64,000 nucleotides of DNA from Flavobacterium anhuiense (GTDB taxonomy: Bacteria; Bacteroidota; Bacteroidia; Flavobacteriales; Flavobacteriaceae). Position numbers and translations under genes: made by a program. The DNA is taken from positions 1 to 64,000 of the forward strand of contig NZ_JUIV01000007.1 of NCBI RefSeq assembly GCF_004151235.1, read 5' to 3'. Below, in pieces: positions 1-8,081 of the stretch. The notes under the pieces were generated by a model. The model was given only the letters and a program-made list of their open reading frames with translations, did not search any database and was not told where the DNA came from. The stretch's first letter is position 1; the number at the start of each line of letters is the position of its first letter.

Positions 1-17
1 AATAAGTAACTTTTACA

Positions 18-109
18 ATTTCGACGAAGGAGAAATCTTCTCGAGAAGCTCCACAAAGATTGGATTTTCGTTACAGAGTTACTTGCGAAGATTTCTCCTT
101 CGTCGAAAT
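18..109. repeat. Long inverted repeat, family 1 (copy 1)
   Basis: A perfect 23-bp inverted repeat: the left arm is 18-40 and the right arm 87-109, with a core TTCGACGAAGGAGAAATC. The arms are separated by 46 bp of less conserved sequence. A second copy with the same core lies at 52981-53070. The element is intergenic and has no ORF, so it looks like a dispersed REP- or MITE-like palindrome. Whether it acts in RNA or DNA cannot be told from the sequence. Confidence 0.85.
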
Positions 110-171
110 GACAATATTGCGGAGATTGAAGTTTTACTGTTGGAATTTGAAATTTAAAAAATTGGAATTTT

Positions 172-585
172 TTAAAGAAATTTAGCTTTTAACTCTGGAG
201 TAGGAATCATGCAACTTTCTTTTTTGCCATACCAATTGTATCTGTTTTTGGCAACGTAATTGTAAATTCTGTCACTTATAAAAATTGGAATGATTCTAAA
301 AATTGGAATTAATTTCCAAAGTCCGCCAAAATTTTTAGCTATTTCAATAACAGCAGAAGATTTGTAGAAATAAGCTGTTCCAGGATCAAACAAAATAATA
401 CTATCCATTTTTGAAAAACTGATTCCCAGATGTTTACAAATGGAAATACCTAAGTCAGATTGTAATGCGACAAATCTAAAAACATCTTTTTTGTCGTGAT
501 TGATAATAAACTGTACAGCAGAACTGCAAAGATTGCAAACTCCGTCAAAAAGAACAATTTTTTTATTTATAGGAAGGCTTTCCAT
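172..585 (-). CDS. DCC family thiol-disulfide oxidoreductase-like protein (DUF393)
   Basis: A 137-residue protein whose N-terminus reads KKIVLFDGVCNLCSSAV, the DGxCxxC signature of the DUF393/DCC (YuxK) family. The CxxC motif at about residues 17-20 suggests thioredoxin-like redox chemistry, although the substrates of this family are not established. The length is normal for the family. No signal peptide is visible, so it is probably cytoplasmic. It stands alone on the minus strand, about 250 bp downstream of mutS2, with its own upstream spacer. Family assignment is strong; biochemical role is unknown. Confidence 0.85.
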   Translation of the reverse strand: MESLPINKKIVLFDGVCNLCSSAVQFIINHDKKDVFRFVALQSDLGISICKHLGISFSKMDSIILFDPGTAYFYKSSAVIEIAKNFGGLWKLIPIFRIIPIFISDRIYNYVAKNRYNWYGKKESCMIPTPELKAKFL

Positions 586-810
586 TATATGGCTTTAAAA
601 GTAAACTTTAAAAAGTTTATATCTAATATTATTAAATTGGTTTTATCTATTGAATTTTGTTTTTGTATAAATTTAGTAAATTAAAAACAGCATTCATAAA
701 TTGTTTTAAATGAATTTTTAAAAAATGTTGACCTACTTTTGTGTAATTTTTAAAATAATTGCTTAAATCGCTTTATTTTAATTTTGGCGTTTTTTGGTCA
801 ATTTTTTTAC

Positions 811-836
811 TGAAAACTGTCACTGCGACTGAAAAC
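811..836. repeat. Short 3'-flanking repeat, family 9 (copy 1)
   Basis: TGAAAACTGTCACTGCGACTGAAAAC lies directly after the mutS2 stop codon (gene on the minus strand). A close relative, CTGAAAACTGAAAACCGCGACTGAAAAC, lies directly after the porX stop codon at 6273-6300. Both copies sit in the same position and orientation relative to the gene end. The function is unknown. Confidence 0.5.
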
Positions 837-837
837 T

Positions 838-3003
838 TTATTTCTTAACAGCCTCTACCAATTCCAATTCATCCAAACTTACTTTAGAAGTAAAAATGCC
901 ATAATTTACAGTTGCTTTATTTTTTTCGATTAAGTCTATGCTTCCAACAGATCTTCCGTCAAGCATTCTTACTCGATCGCCAACTTTTAAAATAGGCTTT
1001 GGTTTTTCTACAACAGGTTTAAGTTTTTTCTCTTTTTTCTCTTTTCGAATTTCTTCAACTTTTACCTGTACTTCGGCAATAATCTCTTTTTGTTTTTCAA
1101 CTTTTGCTTTTACTTCTTTCGGAGTTGCTTTTTTACGTTTTGAATTTTCAATCTCAACAATTTTCAAAAATTCGCCAATAAGTTCTTTTTTGTTTTTGTT
1201 GTTGAAATACTTCTCAGCAATATCATCAATTTTTTGTCCTATATATATAATCTTCTGATTGCTGTCGTATAGTTCCTGATAGCTTTCCAGTTTTTGCTGA
1301 ATCTTAGTATTGATGGTTTCCATCTTTTTACTTTCTTCACGCGCACGACTTTCTTCTTCTTTTAAATTGAGAGAAGTTTTTTCAAGCTTCGATCTCTCTT
1401 TTTGAAGATTGGCAATAGTTTTATCAAAACGAACTTTTCCAACTTCTATTTTCTTTTTCGCACGATTAATTAATCCAAACGGAATTCCATTTTTTTGTGC
1501 TACTTCAAAAGTAAAAGAACTTCCTGCTTGACCAAGAGCCAGTTTATACATTGGCTCAAGAGTCTTTTCATCAAACATCATGTTGGCGTTTGTTGCGTAT
1601 GGCAACTCGTTTGCCAAAATTTTTAAATTTGCGTAATGCGTTGTGATAATTCCAAAAGCTTCACGATGATAAAATTCTTCCAAGAAAATTTCAGCCAAAG
1701 CACCACCCAATTCAGGATCAGAACCTGTACCAAATTCATCAATTAAAAACATGGTTTTTCGATTACATTTCTTTAAAAAGTAATTCATATTTTTTAAACG
1801 ATATGAATAAGTACTTAAATGATTCTCAATAGATTGGTTATCTCCAATGTCAGTTAAGATTCTGTCAAATAAGAAAGTTTCACTTCTTTCATGAACTGGA
1901 ATTAATATTCCGGATTGCAACATTAATTGTAATAATCCAACTGTTTTTAAAGAAATAGTTTTTCCACCCGCATTTGGACCAGATATTACAATAATTCTGT
2001 TTTCTTGTTTCAGTTCAATTGTCTGCGGATGCGTAACTTCTTGTTTTTGTTTATTGTTCAAATACAAAATTGGATGATAGGCTTCTCTAAAGAATAATCT
2101 TCTTTCTTCTGTAATTGCTGGAAGAATTCCGTTAATGCGATTTGCATATTTTGCTTTTCCTGCAACAACATCAATATCGCTCAAAAAGTCTTGGTATTCA
2201 ACTAATAAAGGAAGATAAGGGCGAATTACGTTTGATAAATTCTTTAGAATTCTCGTAATTTCTTCTTTTTCTTCATATTCCAGATTGGCTAATTCACGAG
2301 AATATTTTAGAGTAGCTTCAGGTTCAATGTAAGCAATGCTTCCAGTTTTAGAACTTCCTAAAATTGAGCCTTTTACTTTTCGGCGATACATGGCCAAAAC
2401 GGCTAAAACTCTACGGTTTTGAACAAAACTTTCTTTAATGTCGTCCAAATAACCCAAGCTATTGTATTGAGTTAAAGCTACGCCAAAACTTTGGTTTACT
2501 TTTCCGCGAACCAAATTCATATTCTGACGAATTCCAGACAAAGCAGGAGAAGCATTGTCTTTTATTTCGCCATATTTATCTACAATTGCATCAATTGCCG
2601 TAATGATGTCTTTAGTTAATTCTACTCTTGAAGCTCTAGCATTTAAGTTTGGATAATAGTCGTCAAACTTTTTTAAGAAATTCAATAGAACATTTGTAGT
2701 CGCAGAAAGATTGGCTATTTTTCTAAAACTTCCAACTTCTAAAAAACTGTCTTCGATGGCAAGAAACTTAATTTCATGCGTTATGGCGTCAAATCCTTGA
2801 TTCGGAATGGCGTTATTATTTTGAAAAGAAGACACGTACTCTGATGTCTGCATCAAAGCTTGCATTAATTCTTCTTTATCTCTAAATGGTTTTATTTGTA
2901 AAGCCTTTTCTTTTCCAATATCGGTGTTGCAACCATCAGATATGGTTTCGAGAACGGTTGGAAATTGTAAGTCTTGTAATGTTTTTTCGGTAATACTGAT
3001 CAT
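838..3003 (-). CDS. mutS2: MutS2 family DNA mismatch/recombination ATPase lacking an Smr domain
   Basis: A 721-residue MutS2-type protein. The Walker A motif ISGPNAGGKTISLK is at about residue 340, followed by MFLIDEFGTGSDPELGGALAE (Walker B and the MutS signature) and an ITTHY motif. After the ATPase comes a long charged coiled-coil stretch (about 520-640) and a small SH3/KOW-like end (VGDRVRMLDGRSVGSI). MutS2 proteins normally continue into a C-terminal Smr endonuclease domain and reach about 780 residues; here the chain stops just after the KOW-like segment. The role in family members is suppression of recombination or ribosome rescue; which applies here is unknown. A TACTTTTG promoter box lies upstream at 3028-3035 on the minus strand. 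Confidence 0.92.
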   Translation of the reverse strand: MISITEKTLQDLQFPTVLETISDGCNTDIGKEKALQIKPFRDKEELMQALMQTSEYVSSFQNNNAIPNQGFDAITHEIKFLAIEDSFLEVGSFRKIANLSATTNVLLNFLKKFDDYYPNLNARASRVELTKDIITAIDAIVDKYGEIKDNASPALSGIRQNMNLVRGKVNQSFGVALTQYNSLGYLDDIKESFVQNRRVLAVLAMYRRKVKGSILGSSKTGSIAYIEPEATLKYSRELANLEYEEKEEITRILKNLSNVIRPYLPLLVEYQDFLSDIDVVAGKAKYANRINGILPAITEERRLFFREAYHPILYLNNKQKQEVTHPQTIELKQENRIIVISGPNAGGKTISLKTVGLLQLMLQSGILIPVHERSETFLFDRILTDIGDNQSIENHLSTYSYRLKNMNYFLKKCNRKTMFLIDEFGTGSDPELGGALAEIFLEEFYHREAFGIITTHYANLKILANELPYATNANMMFDEKTLEPMYKLALGQAGSSFTFEVAQKNGIPFGLINRAKKKIEVGKVRFDKTIANLQKERSKLEKTSLNLKEEESRAREESKKMETINTKIQQKLESYQELYDSNQKIIYIGQKIDDIAEKYFNNKNKKELIGEFLKIVEIENSKRKKATPKEVKAKVEKQKEIIAEVQVKVEEIRKEKKEKKLKPVVEKPKPILKVGDRVRMLDGRSVGSIDLIEKNKATVNYGIFTSKVSLDELELVEAVKK

Positions 3004-3027
3004 TTAATTTCTTTATGAAAGCAATCA

Positions 3028-3035
3028 CAAAAGTA
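3028..3035 (-). promoter_or_regulatory. Bacteroidetes -7 box (TACTTTTG) ahead of mutS2
   Basis: The minus strand reads TACTTTTG, matching TAnnTTTG, 25 bp before the mutS2 start codon. No clear -33 TTG at the usual spacing was found. Confidence 0.5.
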
Positions 3036-3156
3036 CGAAAACAATAATGAATTATGAGTTATGAATTATGAGTTTTTAGTTTGCTTAACTTGTGACTTTC
3101 GATTTTGGACTTTTTTGATTTTAAGTATTAATTTCAGAAATTCGCATAAAAAAATT

Positions 3157-3822
3157 ATGGACGTAAAAATGCATTCTTCTTGGAAGCCTGTTTTGAATGA
3201 AGAATTCGAAAAACCATATTTCAACGATTTAATCGAATTTGTAAAATCGGAATATGCAACAAAAGTTTGTTATCCAAAAGGTAGCCAGATTTTTTCCGCT
3301 TTTGATCATTGCCATTTTGATGAAGTAAAAGTGGTTATTATTGGGCAAGATCCGTATCATGGGCCAAACCAAGCAAATGGTTTGTGTTTTTCTGTGAACG
3401 ATGGAATTCCGTTTCCGCCATCACTTCAAAATATATTTAAAGAAATTCAGGATGATTTCAATATACCAATGCCTAATACAGGTAATCTGGAACGTTGGGC
3501 AGATCAAGGTGTTTTTCTTTTAAATGCAACTTTAACAGTTAGACAATCTGAGGCAGGAAGTCATCAGGGAAAAGGTTGGGAAAAATTTACTGATGCAGTG
3601 ATCAAACAAATTTCTGCTGAAAAAGAAAATGTTGTTTTCTTGCTTTGGGGCGGTTTTGCTCAAAAGAAAGCTTCTTTGATCGATGCATCAAAACATCACA
3701 TTTTAAAATCGGGACATCCTTCGCCTTTGAGCGCCAATAGAGGTTTTTGGTTTGGAAATAAACATTTTAGCCAAACTAATGAATTCTTGAAATCGAAAGG
3801 ATTGAAAGAAATTGAATGGTAA
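3157..3822 (+). CDS. ung: Uracil-DNA glycosylase, family 1
   Basis: Removes uracil from DNA as the first step of base excision repair. The water-activating motif GQDPYHGPNQANGLCFSV and the DNA-intercalation loop HPSPLSANRGFWFG are both intact. I place the start at the ATG at 3157 (MDVKMHSSWKPVLNEEF), giving 221 residues, the usual length. The reading frame stays open upstream to 3061, but that extension is not like any UDG. The gene is divergent from mutS2 and convergent with the minus-strand gene at 3977, with which it shares the terminator at 3914-3978. Confidence 0.96.
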   Translation: MDVKMHSSWKPVLNEEFEKPYFNDLIEFVKSEYATKVCYPKGSQIFSAFDHCHFDEVKVVIIGQDPYHGPNQANGLCFSVNDGIPFPPSLQNIFKEIQDDFNIPMPNTGNLERWADQGVFLLNATLTVRQSEAGSHQGKGWEKFTDAVIKQISAEKENVVFLLWGGFAQKKASLIDASKHHILKSGHPSPLSANRGFWFGNKHFSQTNEFLKSKGLKEIEW

Positions 3823-3913
3823 TTTTTTAGAGTTACAAAGGCTCAGAGTTGCAAAGAGACAAAGGGAAAAAAACTTTGTGTTTTTGTGGCTTTGCGAGAA
3901 ATATTTACAGCTA

Positions 3914-3978
3914 AAAAAAAATCTTTTGAATCTGCAATCCCTATAGCTATCGGGAGCGAGAAACAAAAGATTTTTTTT
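3914..3978. terminator. Bidirectional terminator between ung and the 3977 gene
   Basis: A perfect 15-bp inverted repeat, left arm 3914-3928 (eight A then ATCTTTTG region) and right arm 3964-3978 ending in a run of eight T. The A and T runs at each end suit termination in both directions between the convergent genes. The 35-nt loop holds a family 2 palindrome (3938-3955). Confidence 0.75.
3938..3955. repeat. 18-bp palindrome, family 2 (copy 1, one mismatch)
   Basis: TCCCTATAGCTATCGGGA, one base different from the perfect palindrome TCCCGATAGCTATCGGGA found at 15814-15831. It sits in the loop of the ung terminator. Confidence 0.75.
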
Positions 3979-4351
3979 ATTTTTTTACGATTTCTTCTAA
4001 AACGGCTTTGTTTTCGTAATTAACCACTTTCAGAATAATTTCCTGATTTTTTACTGTTTTTCCTTCAATGATATACAGTTTTCCTTTTTTGAACGGAACA
4101 TTGCTTTGGTCAAAATCTACGTCTCCGTAAGTTAAAGTATTTTTGATATCTGCTGTGTCAACCCATTTTTCGTTTAAAGTCTGAACCGCTTTTGGAGAAT
4201 ATTGAAAAGGTTTTGTTCTAAGATTGTTTAAAACTCGGGCATTTGGAAAATAATTGCAACGGGTGTCTTTTCCGATAAAAAATCCGGATACAATAAAACA
4301 TCCCATAACGAGACCAATCAGGTAATATGCAAAACGGTGTACGAACTTCAT
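3977..4351 (-). CDS. Membrane-anchored protein, possibly DUF4258
   Basis: A 124-residue protein with one N-terminal hydrophobic segment (about residues 5-25, FAYYLIGLVMGCFIVSGFFIG) and a small soluble domain ending in YIIEGKTVKNQEIILKVVNYENKAVLEEIVKK. The look is that of DUF4258-type flavobacterial proteins; the family call is tentative and no function is known. I choose the ATG at 4351, because the further upstream in-frame ATG at 4369 lies inside the predicted -7 box and so would not be transcribed. It is convergent with ung and lies 36 bp downstream of ald on the same strand. Confidence 0.7.
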   Translation of the reverse strand: MKFVHRFAYYLIGLVMGCFIVSGFFIGKDTRCNYFPNARVLNNLRTKPFQYSPKAVQTLNEKWVDTADIKNTLTYGDVDFDQSNVPFKKGKLYIIEGKTVKNQEIILKVVNYENKAVLEEIVKK

Positions 4352-4366
4352 GAAATAAAATTTTTG

Positions 4367-4374
4367 CAAAGGTA
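4367..4374 (-). promoter_or_regulatory. Promoter -7 box (TACCTTTG) that decides the start of the 3977 gene
   Basis: The minus strand reads TACCTTTG, followed by GC. A TTG sits 21 bp upstream of the box, fitting the Bacteroidetes TTG-N17-23-TAnnTTTG pattern. Transcription would begin just before the ATG at 4351. Confidence 0.6.
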
Positions 4375-4387
4375 CATTAAAGTTCCC

Positions 4388-5587
4388 TTAAAATACAAGT
4401 AAATTAATATCGTTATCTGGAAGATCAAACCAATCGCCAATAGCTTTGTTAGTTAAAATTCCGTGATAAAGATAAATTCCGTTTTTAAGGCCTTTGTTGC
4501 AACGAATTGCACTTTCAATGCCACCATCTTCGGCTATCTGATGTAGGTAAGGAGTCAAGATGTTACTGATTGATAATGAAGCAGTTTTAGAGTATCTTGA
4601 AGGGATGTTTGGCACACAATAGTGTAAAACATTGTTTTTTATGAATGTTGGTTTTTCATGAGTCGTAACTTCAGATGTTTCGAAACAACCGCCAGTATCA
4701 ATGCTGACATCAACAATTACGGCACCTTTTTTCATGTGTTCAACCATTGTTTCATTCACTACGATCGGACAACGCTCTTTACCGCGCATGGCGCCAATTG
4801 CTACGTCACAGCGTCTTAAAGCTTTTAATAAGCCTTTTTGCTGTATGGTTGAAGTAAAAATTCTTTGATTTAGATTATTTTGCAGACGGCGTAATTTGGT
4901 AATGGAATTATCAAAAACTTTTACGTTTGCTCCTAATCCAATTGCGGTTTTAGCTGCAAATTCTCCAACAGTTCCAGCACCAAGAATTACAACTTCGGTA
5001 GGAGGAACGCCAGTTATGTTTCCGAATAAAAGTCCTTTTCCGAACTCGTTTGTAATCATTAATTCGGCAGCAATTAAGATTGAAGCTGTTCCGGCAATTT
5101 CGCTTAAAGATTTTACTGCTGGATAAGAACCGTCTTCATCTTTTATATATTCAAAAGCTAAAGCAGTAATTTTCTTTTTTGCTAAAGCCTCGAAATATTC
5201 TTTCTTTTTGGTTTTTAGCTGAATAGCAGAAATAATAACCGTTTCAGGATTTATCATTTCTATTTCAGTTAAAGTTGGCGGTTCTACTTTTAATAGAAAC
5301 GGGCAACTAAAAACTCTTTTAGCGTCTTTTGTGATTTCTGCACCAGCATCGGCATATTCTTTATCAGTATAACTCGAACTTTCTCCAGCGCCAGATTCGA
5401 TCATAACGCGATGTCCTTCATAAGTTAAGGAAGCGACTGCATCGGGCGTAAGACAGATACGACGTTCCTGATAACTTGTTTCTTTAGGGATTCCTATAAA
5501 AAGTTCTCTTTTAAAACGACCAACCTCAAGTTTTTCTTCCTGTGGTATTAATTGTTGTTTTGTAAATGGAGTTAACGTGATTGACAT
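4388..5587 (-). CDS. ald: Alanine dehydrogenase
   Basis: A 399-residue NAD-dependent dehydrogenase of the AlaDH/PNT family that interconverts L-alanine and pyruvate plus ammonia. Seen: the N-terminal GIPKETSYQERRICLTPDAV block with the family substrate residues, then a Rossmann segment VVILGAGTVGEFAAKTAIGLGANVKVFD at about 200-227, and GAVIVDVSIDTGGCFETSE. Homologous PNT alpha subunits share this fold, but no beta subunit or membrane segment is nearby, so alanine dehydrogenase is preferred. The gene has its own upstream spacer of about 130 bp. Confidence 0.88.
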   Translation of the reverse strand: MSITLTPFTKQQLIPQEEKLEVGRFKRELFIGIPKETSYQERRICLTPDAVASLTYEGHRVMIESGAGESSSYTDKEYADAGAEITKDAKRVFSCPFLLKVEPPTLTEIEMINPETVIISAIQLKTKKKEYFEALAKKKITALAFEYIKDEDGSYPAVKSLSEIAGTASILIAAELMITNEFGKGLLFGNITGVPPTEVVILGAGTVGEFAAKTAIGLGANVKVFDNSITKLRRLQNNLNQRIFTSTIQQKGLLKALRRCDVAIGAMRGKERCPIVVNETMVEHMKKGAVIVDVSIDTGGCFETSEVTTHEKPTFIKNNVLHYCVPNIPSRYSKTASLSISNILTPYLHQIAEDGGIESAIRCNKGLKNGIYLYHGILTNKAIGDWFDLPDNDINLLVF

Positions 5588-5718
5588 GGATTGTGCAAAA
5601 AATTAAGAGTACAAATTACGTAAAAAGTTTTAAAATTAGTGTAAAAATTCTGCTAATACTCAAAGCGAAAAGTTAAGAAATATAATATCCATCAATTAAA
5701 AGTACTGATTGAATATTT

Positions 5719-6126
5719 TTAGACCAATTCTAACTCTCTTTTACCGTCAGAAAGTAATTTGATGTTTATTGTAGAATGTTCTTCTGGAATTAAACTTGCG
5801 ATTTTTTCAGACCATTCAATAAAACACCAATTTCCAGAATATAGGTAATCATCAACTCCCATATCTAGCGCTTCTGTTTCTTGTTTTATTCTGTAAAAGT
5901 CAAAATGATAGACTTTTTTTCCGCTTGGAATTTGATATTCGTTTACTAAAGAAAAAGTAGGGCTGCTAGTTGCGTCAGTAATTCCAAGACTTTTGCATAA
6001 CTGTTTGATCAAAGTTGTTTTTCCAACTCCCATTTCTCCATTAAAAAGGATGGTTTTATTAGGATTTGAAGCTATAATCTGCTCTGCAACTTCTTGAATT
6101 TGATCTAATGAAAAAACGATGTTCAT
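5719..6126 (-). CDS. tsaE: tRNA threonylcarbamoyladenosine biosynthesis ATPase TsaE
   Basis: A 135-residue P-loop protein. The Walker A motif NGEMGVGKTTLIKQL is at about residues 29-43, followed by the family's TSSPTFSLVNEY block and the HFDFYRIK and FIEWSEKI motifs typical of TsaE/YjeE. With TsaB, TsaC and TsaD it makes t6A37 on ANN-decoding tRNAs; TsaE hydrolyses ATP and drives TsaD turnover. The size is normal. It lies downstream of porX on the same strand, separated by a 180-bp spacer full of palindromic repeats. Confidence 0.93.
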   Translation of the reverse strand: MNIVFSLDQIQEVAEQIIASNPNKTILFNGEMGVGKTTLIKQLCKSLGITDATSSPTFSLVNEYQIPSGKKVYHFDFYRIKQETEALDMGVDDYLYSGNWCFIEWSEKIASLIPEEHSTINIKLLSDGKRELELV

Positions 6127-6140
6127 TGTTATTTAATTTT

Positions 6141-6241
6141 TGCCACGAATTTCACAAATTTTCGCGAATTATTTTTTAATGCCACAGATTAAAAGATTAA
6201 AAAGGATTTTTTAATCAGTGATAATCTGTGAAATCTGTGGC
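6141..6241. repeat. Palindromic repeat pair, family 3 (copy 1)
   Basis: Two units lie side by side: TGCCACGAATTTCACAAATT with TCGCGAATT (6141-6170), and a palindrome with arms GCCACAGATT (6181-6190) and AATCTGTGGC (6232-6241). The same two unit types occur together, nested, at 45842-45981 between hisC and hisB. Confidence 0.75.
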
Positions 6242-6272
6242 AAAAATTATTTCTATTTAATTGTATTCATTG

Positions 6273-6300
6273 CTGAAAACTGAAAACCGCGACTGAAAAC
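6273..6300. repeat. Short 3'-flanking repeat, family 9 (copy 2)
   Basis: CTGAAAACTG followed by AAAACCGCGACTGAAAAC sits directly after the porX stop codon, matching the repeat after the mutS2 stop at 811-836. Confidence 0.5.
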
Positions 6301-6304
6301 TTTT

Positions 6305-7858
6305 TTACTTCGGGTTAAATACCAAGAACGGAATAATCATTTCTTCTAATGAAATTCCCCCGTGCTGGTAGGTGTTTTTGTAATAACTCACATAATGATT
6401 GTAGTTGTTTACGTAAGCCAAGAAAAAATCATTTTTGGCAAAAATAAACGAACTGCTCATGTTTATAGCCGGCAAACCAATAGTTTTAGGCTCTTTTACT
6501 ACATAAACGTCTTTTTGCTCATATGTTAAGCTGCGTCCAGTTTTGTAACGCAAATTTAGACTTGTATTTTTATCTCCCACAACTTTCGACGGATTTTTTA
6601 CATTTATTGTTCCGTGGTCTGTTGTTAGAATCAGTTTGAAACCTAAAAGTTGAGCTTGTTGAATGATTTCTAACAAAGGTGAATTTTTAAACCAGCTTAA
6701 AGTCAAAGAGCGATACGCTTTATCGTCTGAAGCCAATTCTTTTACCACTTCCATCTCTGTCTTAGCGTGTGAAAGCATGTCAACAAAGTTGTAAACTACC
6801 GTTACTAAGTCGTTTCCTTTTAAGGCCTTAAAGTTTTCTGCCAGTTTTTTTCCTCCAGCATAATTGGTGATTTTAAAATAATCTTCCTTAATATTTAAGC
6901 CTAAACGCTTTAATTGAGCAGATAAAAATTCTGCTTCGTAAAGGTTTTTTCCGCCATCTTCTACATCATTTTTCCAATATTCAGGAAACTGTTTTTCCAT
7001 TTCTAAAGGCATTAAACCAGAAAAAATGGCATTTCTTGCATATTGTGTAGCAGTGGGAAGAATAGAGTAGTACGGAACTTCTTTTTCTAGTTTGTAATAG
7101 TTTGAGATTACACCTTCAAAAGCTTTCCATTGGTCGTAACGAAGGTTGTCAATTACCACAAAAAGAATTGGTTTGTCTTTCTTTTTTATTTCTGGGACCA
7201 CTAATTCTTTAAATAAAGTATTGGATTGAATCGGTTTGTCTGCTTTTGGCGCAAACCAGTCTTCATAATTTCTTTCAATATATTTTCCAAATTGAGAATT
7301 CGCCTCGACTTTTTGAGATTCTAGAATTTCAATCATCGCTGTATCGTTGATGTCTTCTAGTTTTAGTTCCCAAAAAAGCAATTTTTTATACAATTCAATC
7401 CAGTCTTCATACGAATTAACCATTGCCAATTCCATCGAAATTTTTCTGAATTCTTTCTGGTAATCTAAGGTTGTTTTTTCTGTAATCAATCTCGAATCAT
7501 CCAGATTTTTCTTCAAACTTAACAGAATCTGATTCGGATTTACAGGCTTAATCAAATAATCGGCGATTTTAGAACCAATGGCTTCTTCCATAATATATTC
7601 TTCTTCGCTTTTTGTGATCATAATCATTGGTATGGCCGATTTTTTTTCTTTCATTTCAGAAAGCGTTTCCAATCCGCTCATTCCAGGCATGTTTTCATCT
7701 AAAAATACAATATCAAAATTATCTTCTTCAAATAGCGCAATCGCATCGAGTCCGTTATTGCAAGTGGTAACTTCGTAATTCTTTTTTTCTAGAAATAATA
7801 TGTGAGGCTTTAAAAGATCGATTTCATCGTCGACCCAAAGTATTTTTATCTTATCCAT
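6305..7858 (-). CDS. porX: PorX-type response regulator with PglZ domain
   Basis: A 517-residue protein joining a CheY-like receiver (about 1-120) to a PglZ/alkaline-phosphatase-superfamily domain (about 200-517). The receiver keeps the acidic pair D10-D11, the phosphorylation site D54 (FLDENMPG) and K in YLIKPVN. The C-terminal part has VVIDNLRYDQWKAFE and LILTTDHGTINV, the metal-binding and nucleophile regions of the superfamily. PorX with the kinase PorY controls type IX secretion genes in Porphyromonas gingivalis, and purified PorX has been reported to cleave oligonucleotides. The partner kinase is not in this window. A type IX substrate is encoded at 16411. Confidence 0.93.
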   Translation of the reverse strand: MDKIKILWVDDEIDLLKPHILFLEKKNYEVTTCNNGLDAIALFEEDNFDIVFLDENMPGMSGLETLSEMKEKKSAIPMIMITKSEEEYIMEEAIGSKIADYLIKPVNPNQILLSLKKNLDDSRLITEKTTLDYQKEFRKISMELAMVNSYEDWIELYKKLLFWELKLEDINDTAMIEILESQKVEANSQFGKYIERNYEDWFAPKADKPIQSNTLFKELVVPEIKKKDKPILFVVIDNLRYDQWKAFEGVISNYYKLEKEVPYYSILPTATQYARNAIFSGLMPLEMEKQFPEYWKNDVEDGGKNLYEAEFLSAQLKRLGLNIKEDYFKITNYAGGKKLAENFKALKGNDLVTVVYNFVDMLSHAKTEMEVVKELASDDKAYRSLTLSWFKNSPLLEIIQQAQLLGFKLILTTDHGTINVKNPSKVVGDKNTSLNLRYKTGRSLTYEQKDVYVVKEPKTIGLPAINMSSSFIFAKNDFFLAYVNNYNHYVSYYKNTYQHGGISLEEMIIPFLVFNPK

Positions 7859-8050
7859 AAATCAATTTAATTTTACTGCAATTTAAAGTTATAGAACTTA
7901 AAAAGTATTAAAAATAGTATAAAATTACCAAAGATGAAGCATGATTTTATTTTGAAATTTAACATTTTTAAATGTATTTTATTGATAATCATGGCAATTT
8001 GTACTGTGATTTTTAAATAAAAAACACCAAGCTCTTTATACTTATTTACT

Positions 8051-8058
8051 TATATTTG
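8051..8058 (+). promoter_or_regulatory. Candidate -7 box (TATATTTG) ahead of the HD hydrolase
   Basis: TATATTTG matches TAnnTTTG and ends 23 bp before the GTG start at 8082. There is no clear -33 TTG. Confidence 0.5.
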
Positions 8059-8081
8059 TTGACCTAAAAAATAACCAGACT

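Noticed and set aside
496..684. 62-codon plus-strand frame overlapping the start of the DCC-family gene
   Set aside because: About half lies over the real gene, and the rest has no recognisable motif or promoter.
734..741. TACTTTTG on the plus strand between the DCC gene and mutS2
   Set aside because: It matches the -7 box but points towards the 3' end of mutS2, with no plus-strand gene after it and no -33 TTG. Kept as chance in AT-rich DNA.
938..1258. Open frame on the plus strand opposite the mutS2 C-terminus
   Set aside because: The product is a Phe/Ser-rich shadow of the charged coiled-coil codons of mutS2.
3061..3156. 32-codon N-terminal extension of uracil-DNA glycosylase
   Set aside because: It is hydrophobic and unlike the family N-terminus. 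The ATG at 3157 gives the normal length.
4352..4369. Six-codon N-terminal extension of the 3977 gene, starting at 4369
   Set aside because: The upstream ATG falls inside the TACCTTTG promoter box, so it should not be in the transcript.
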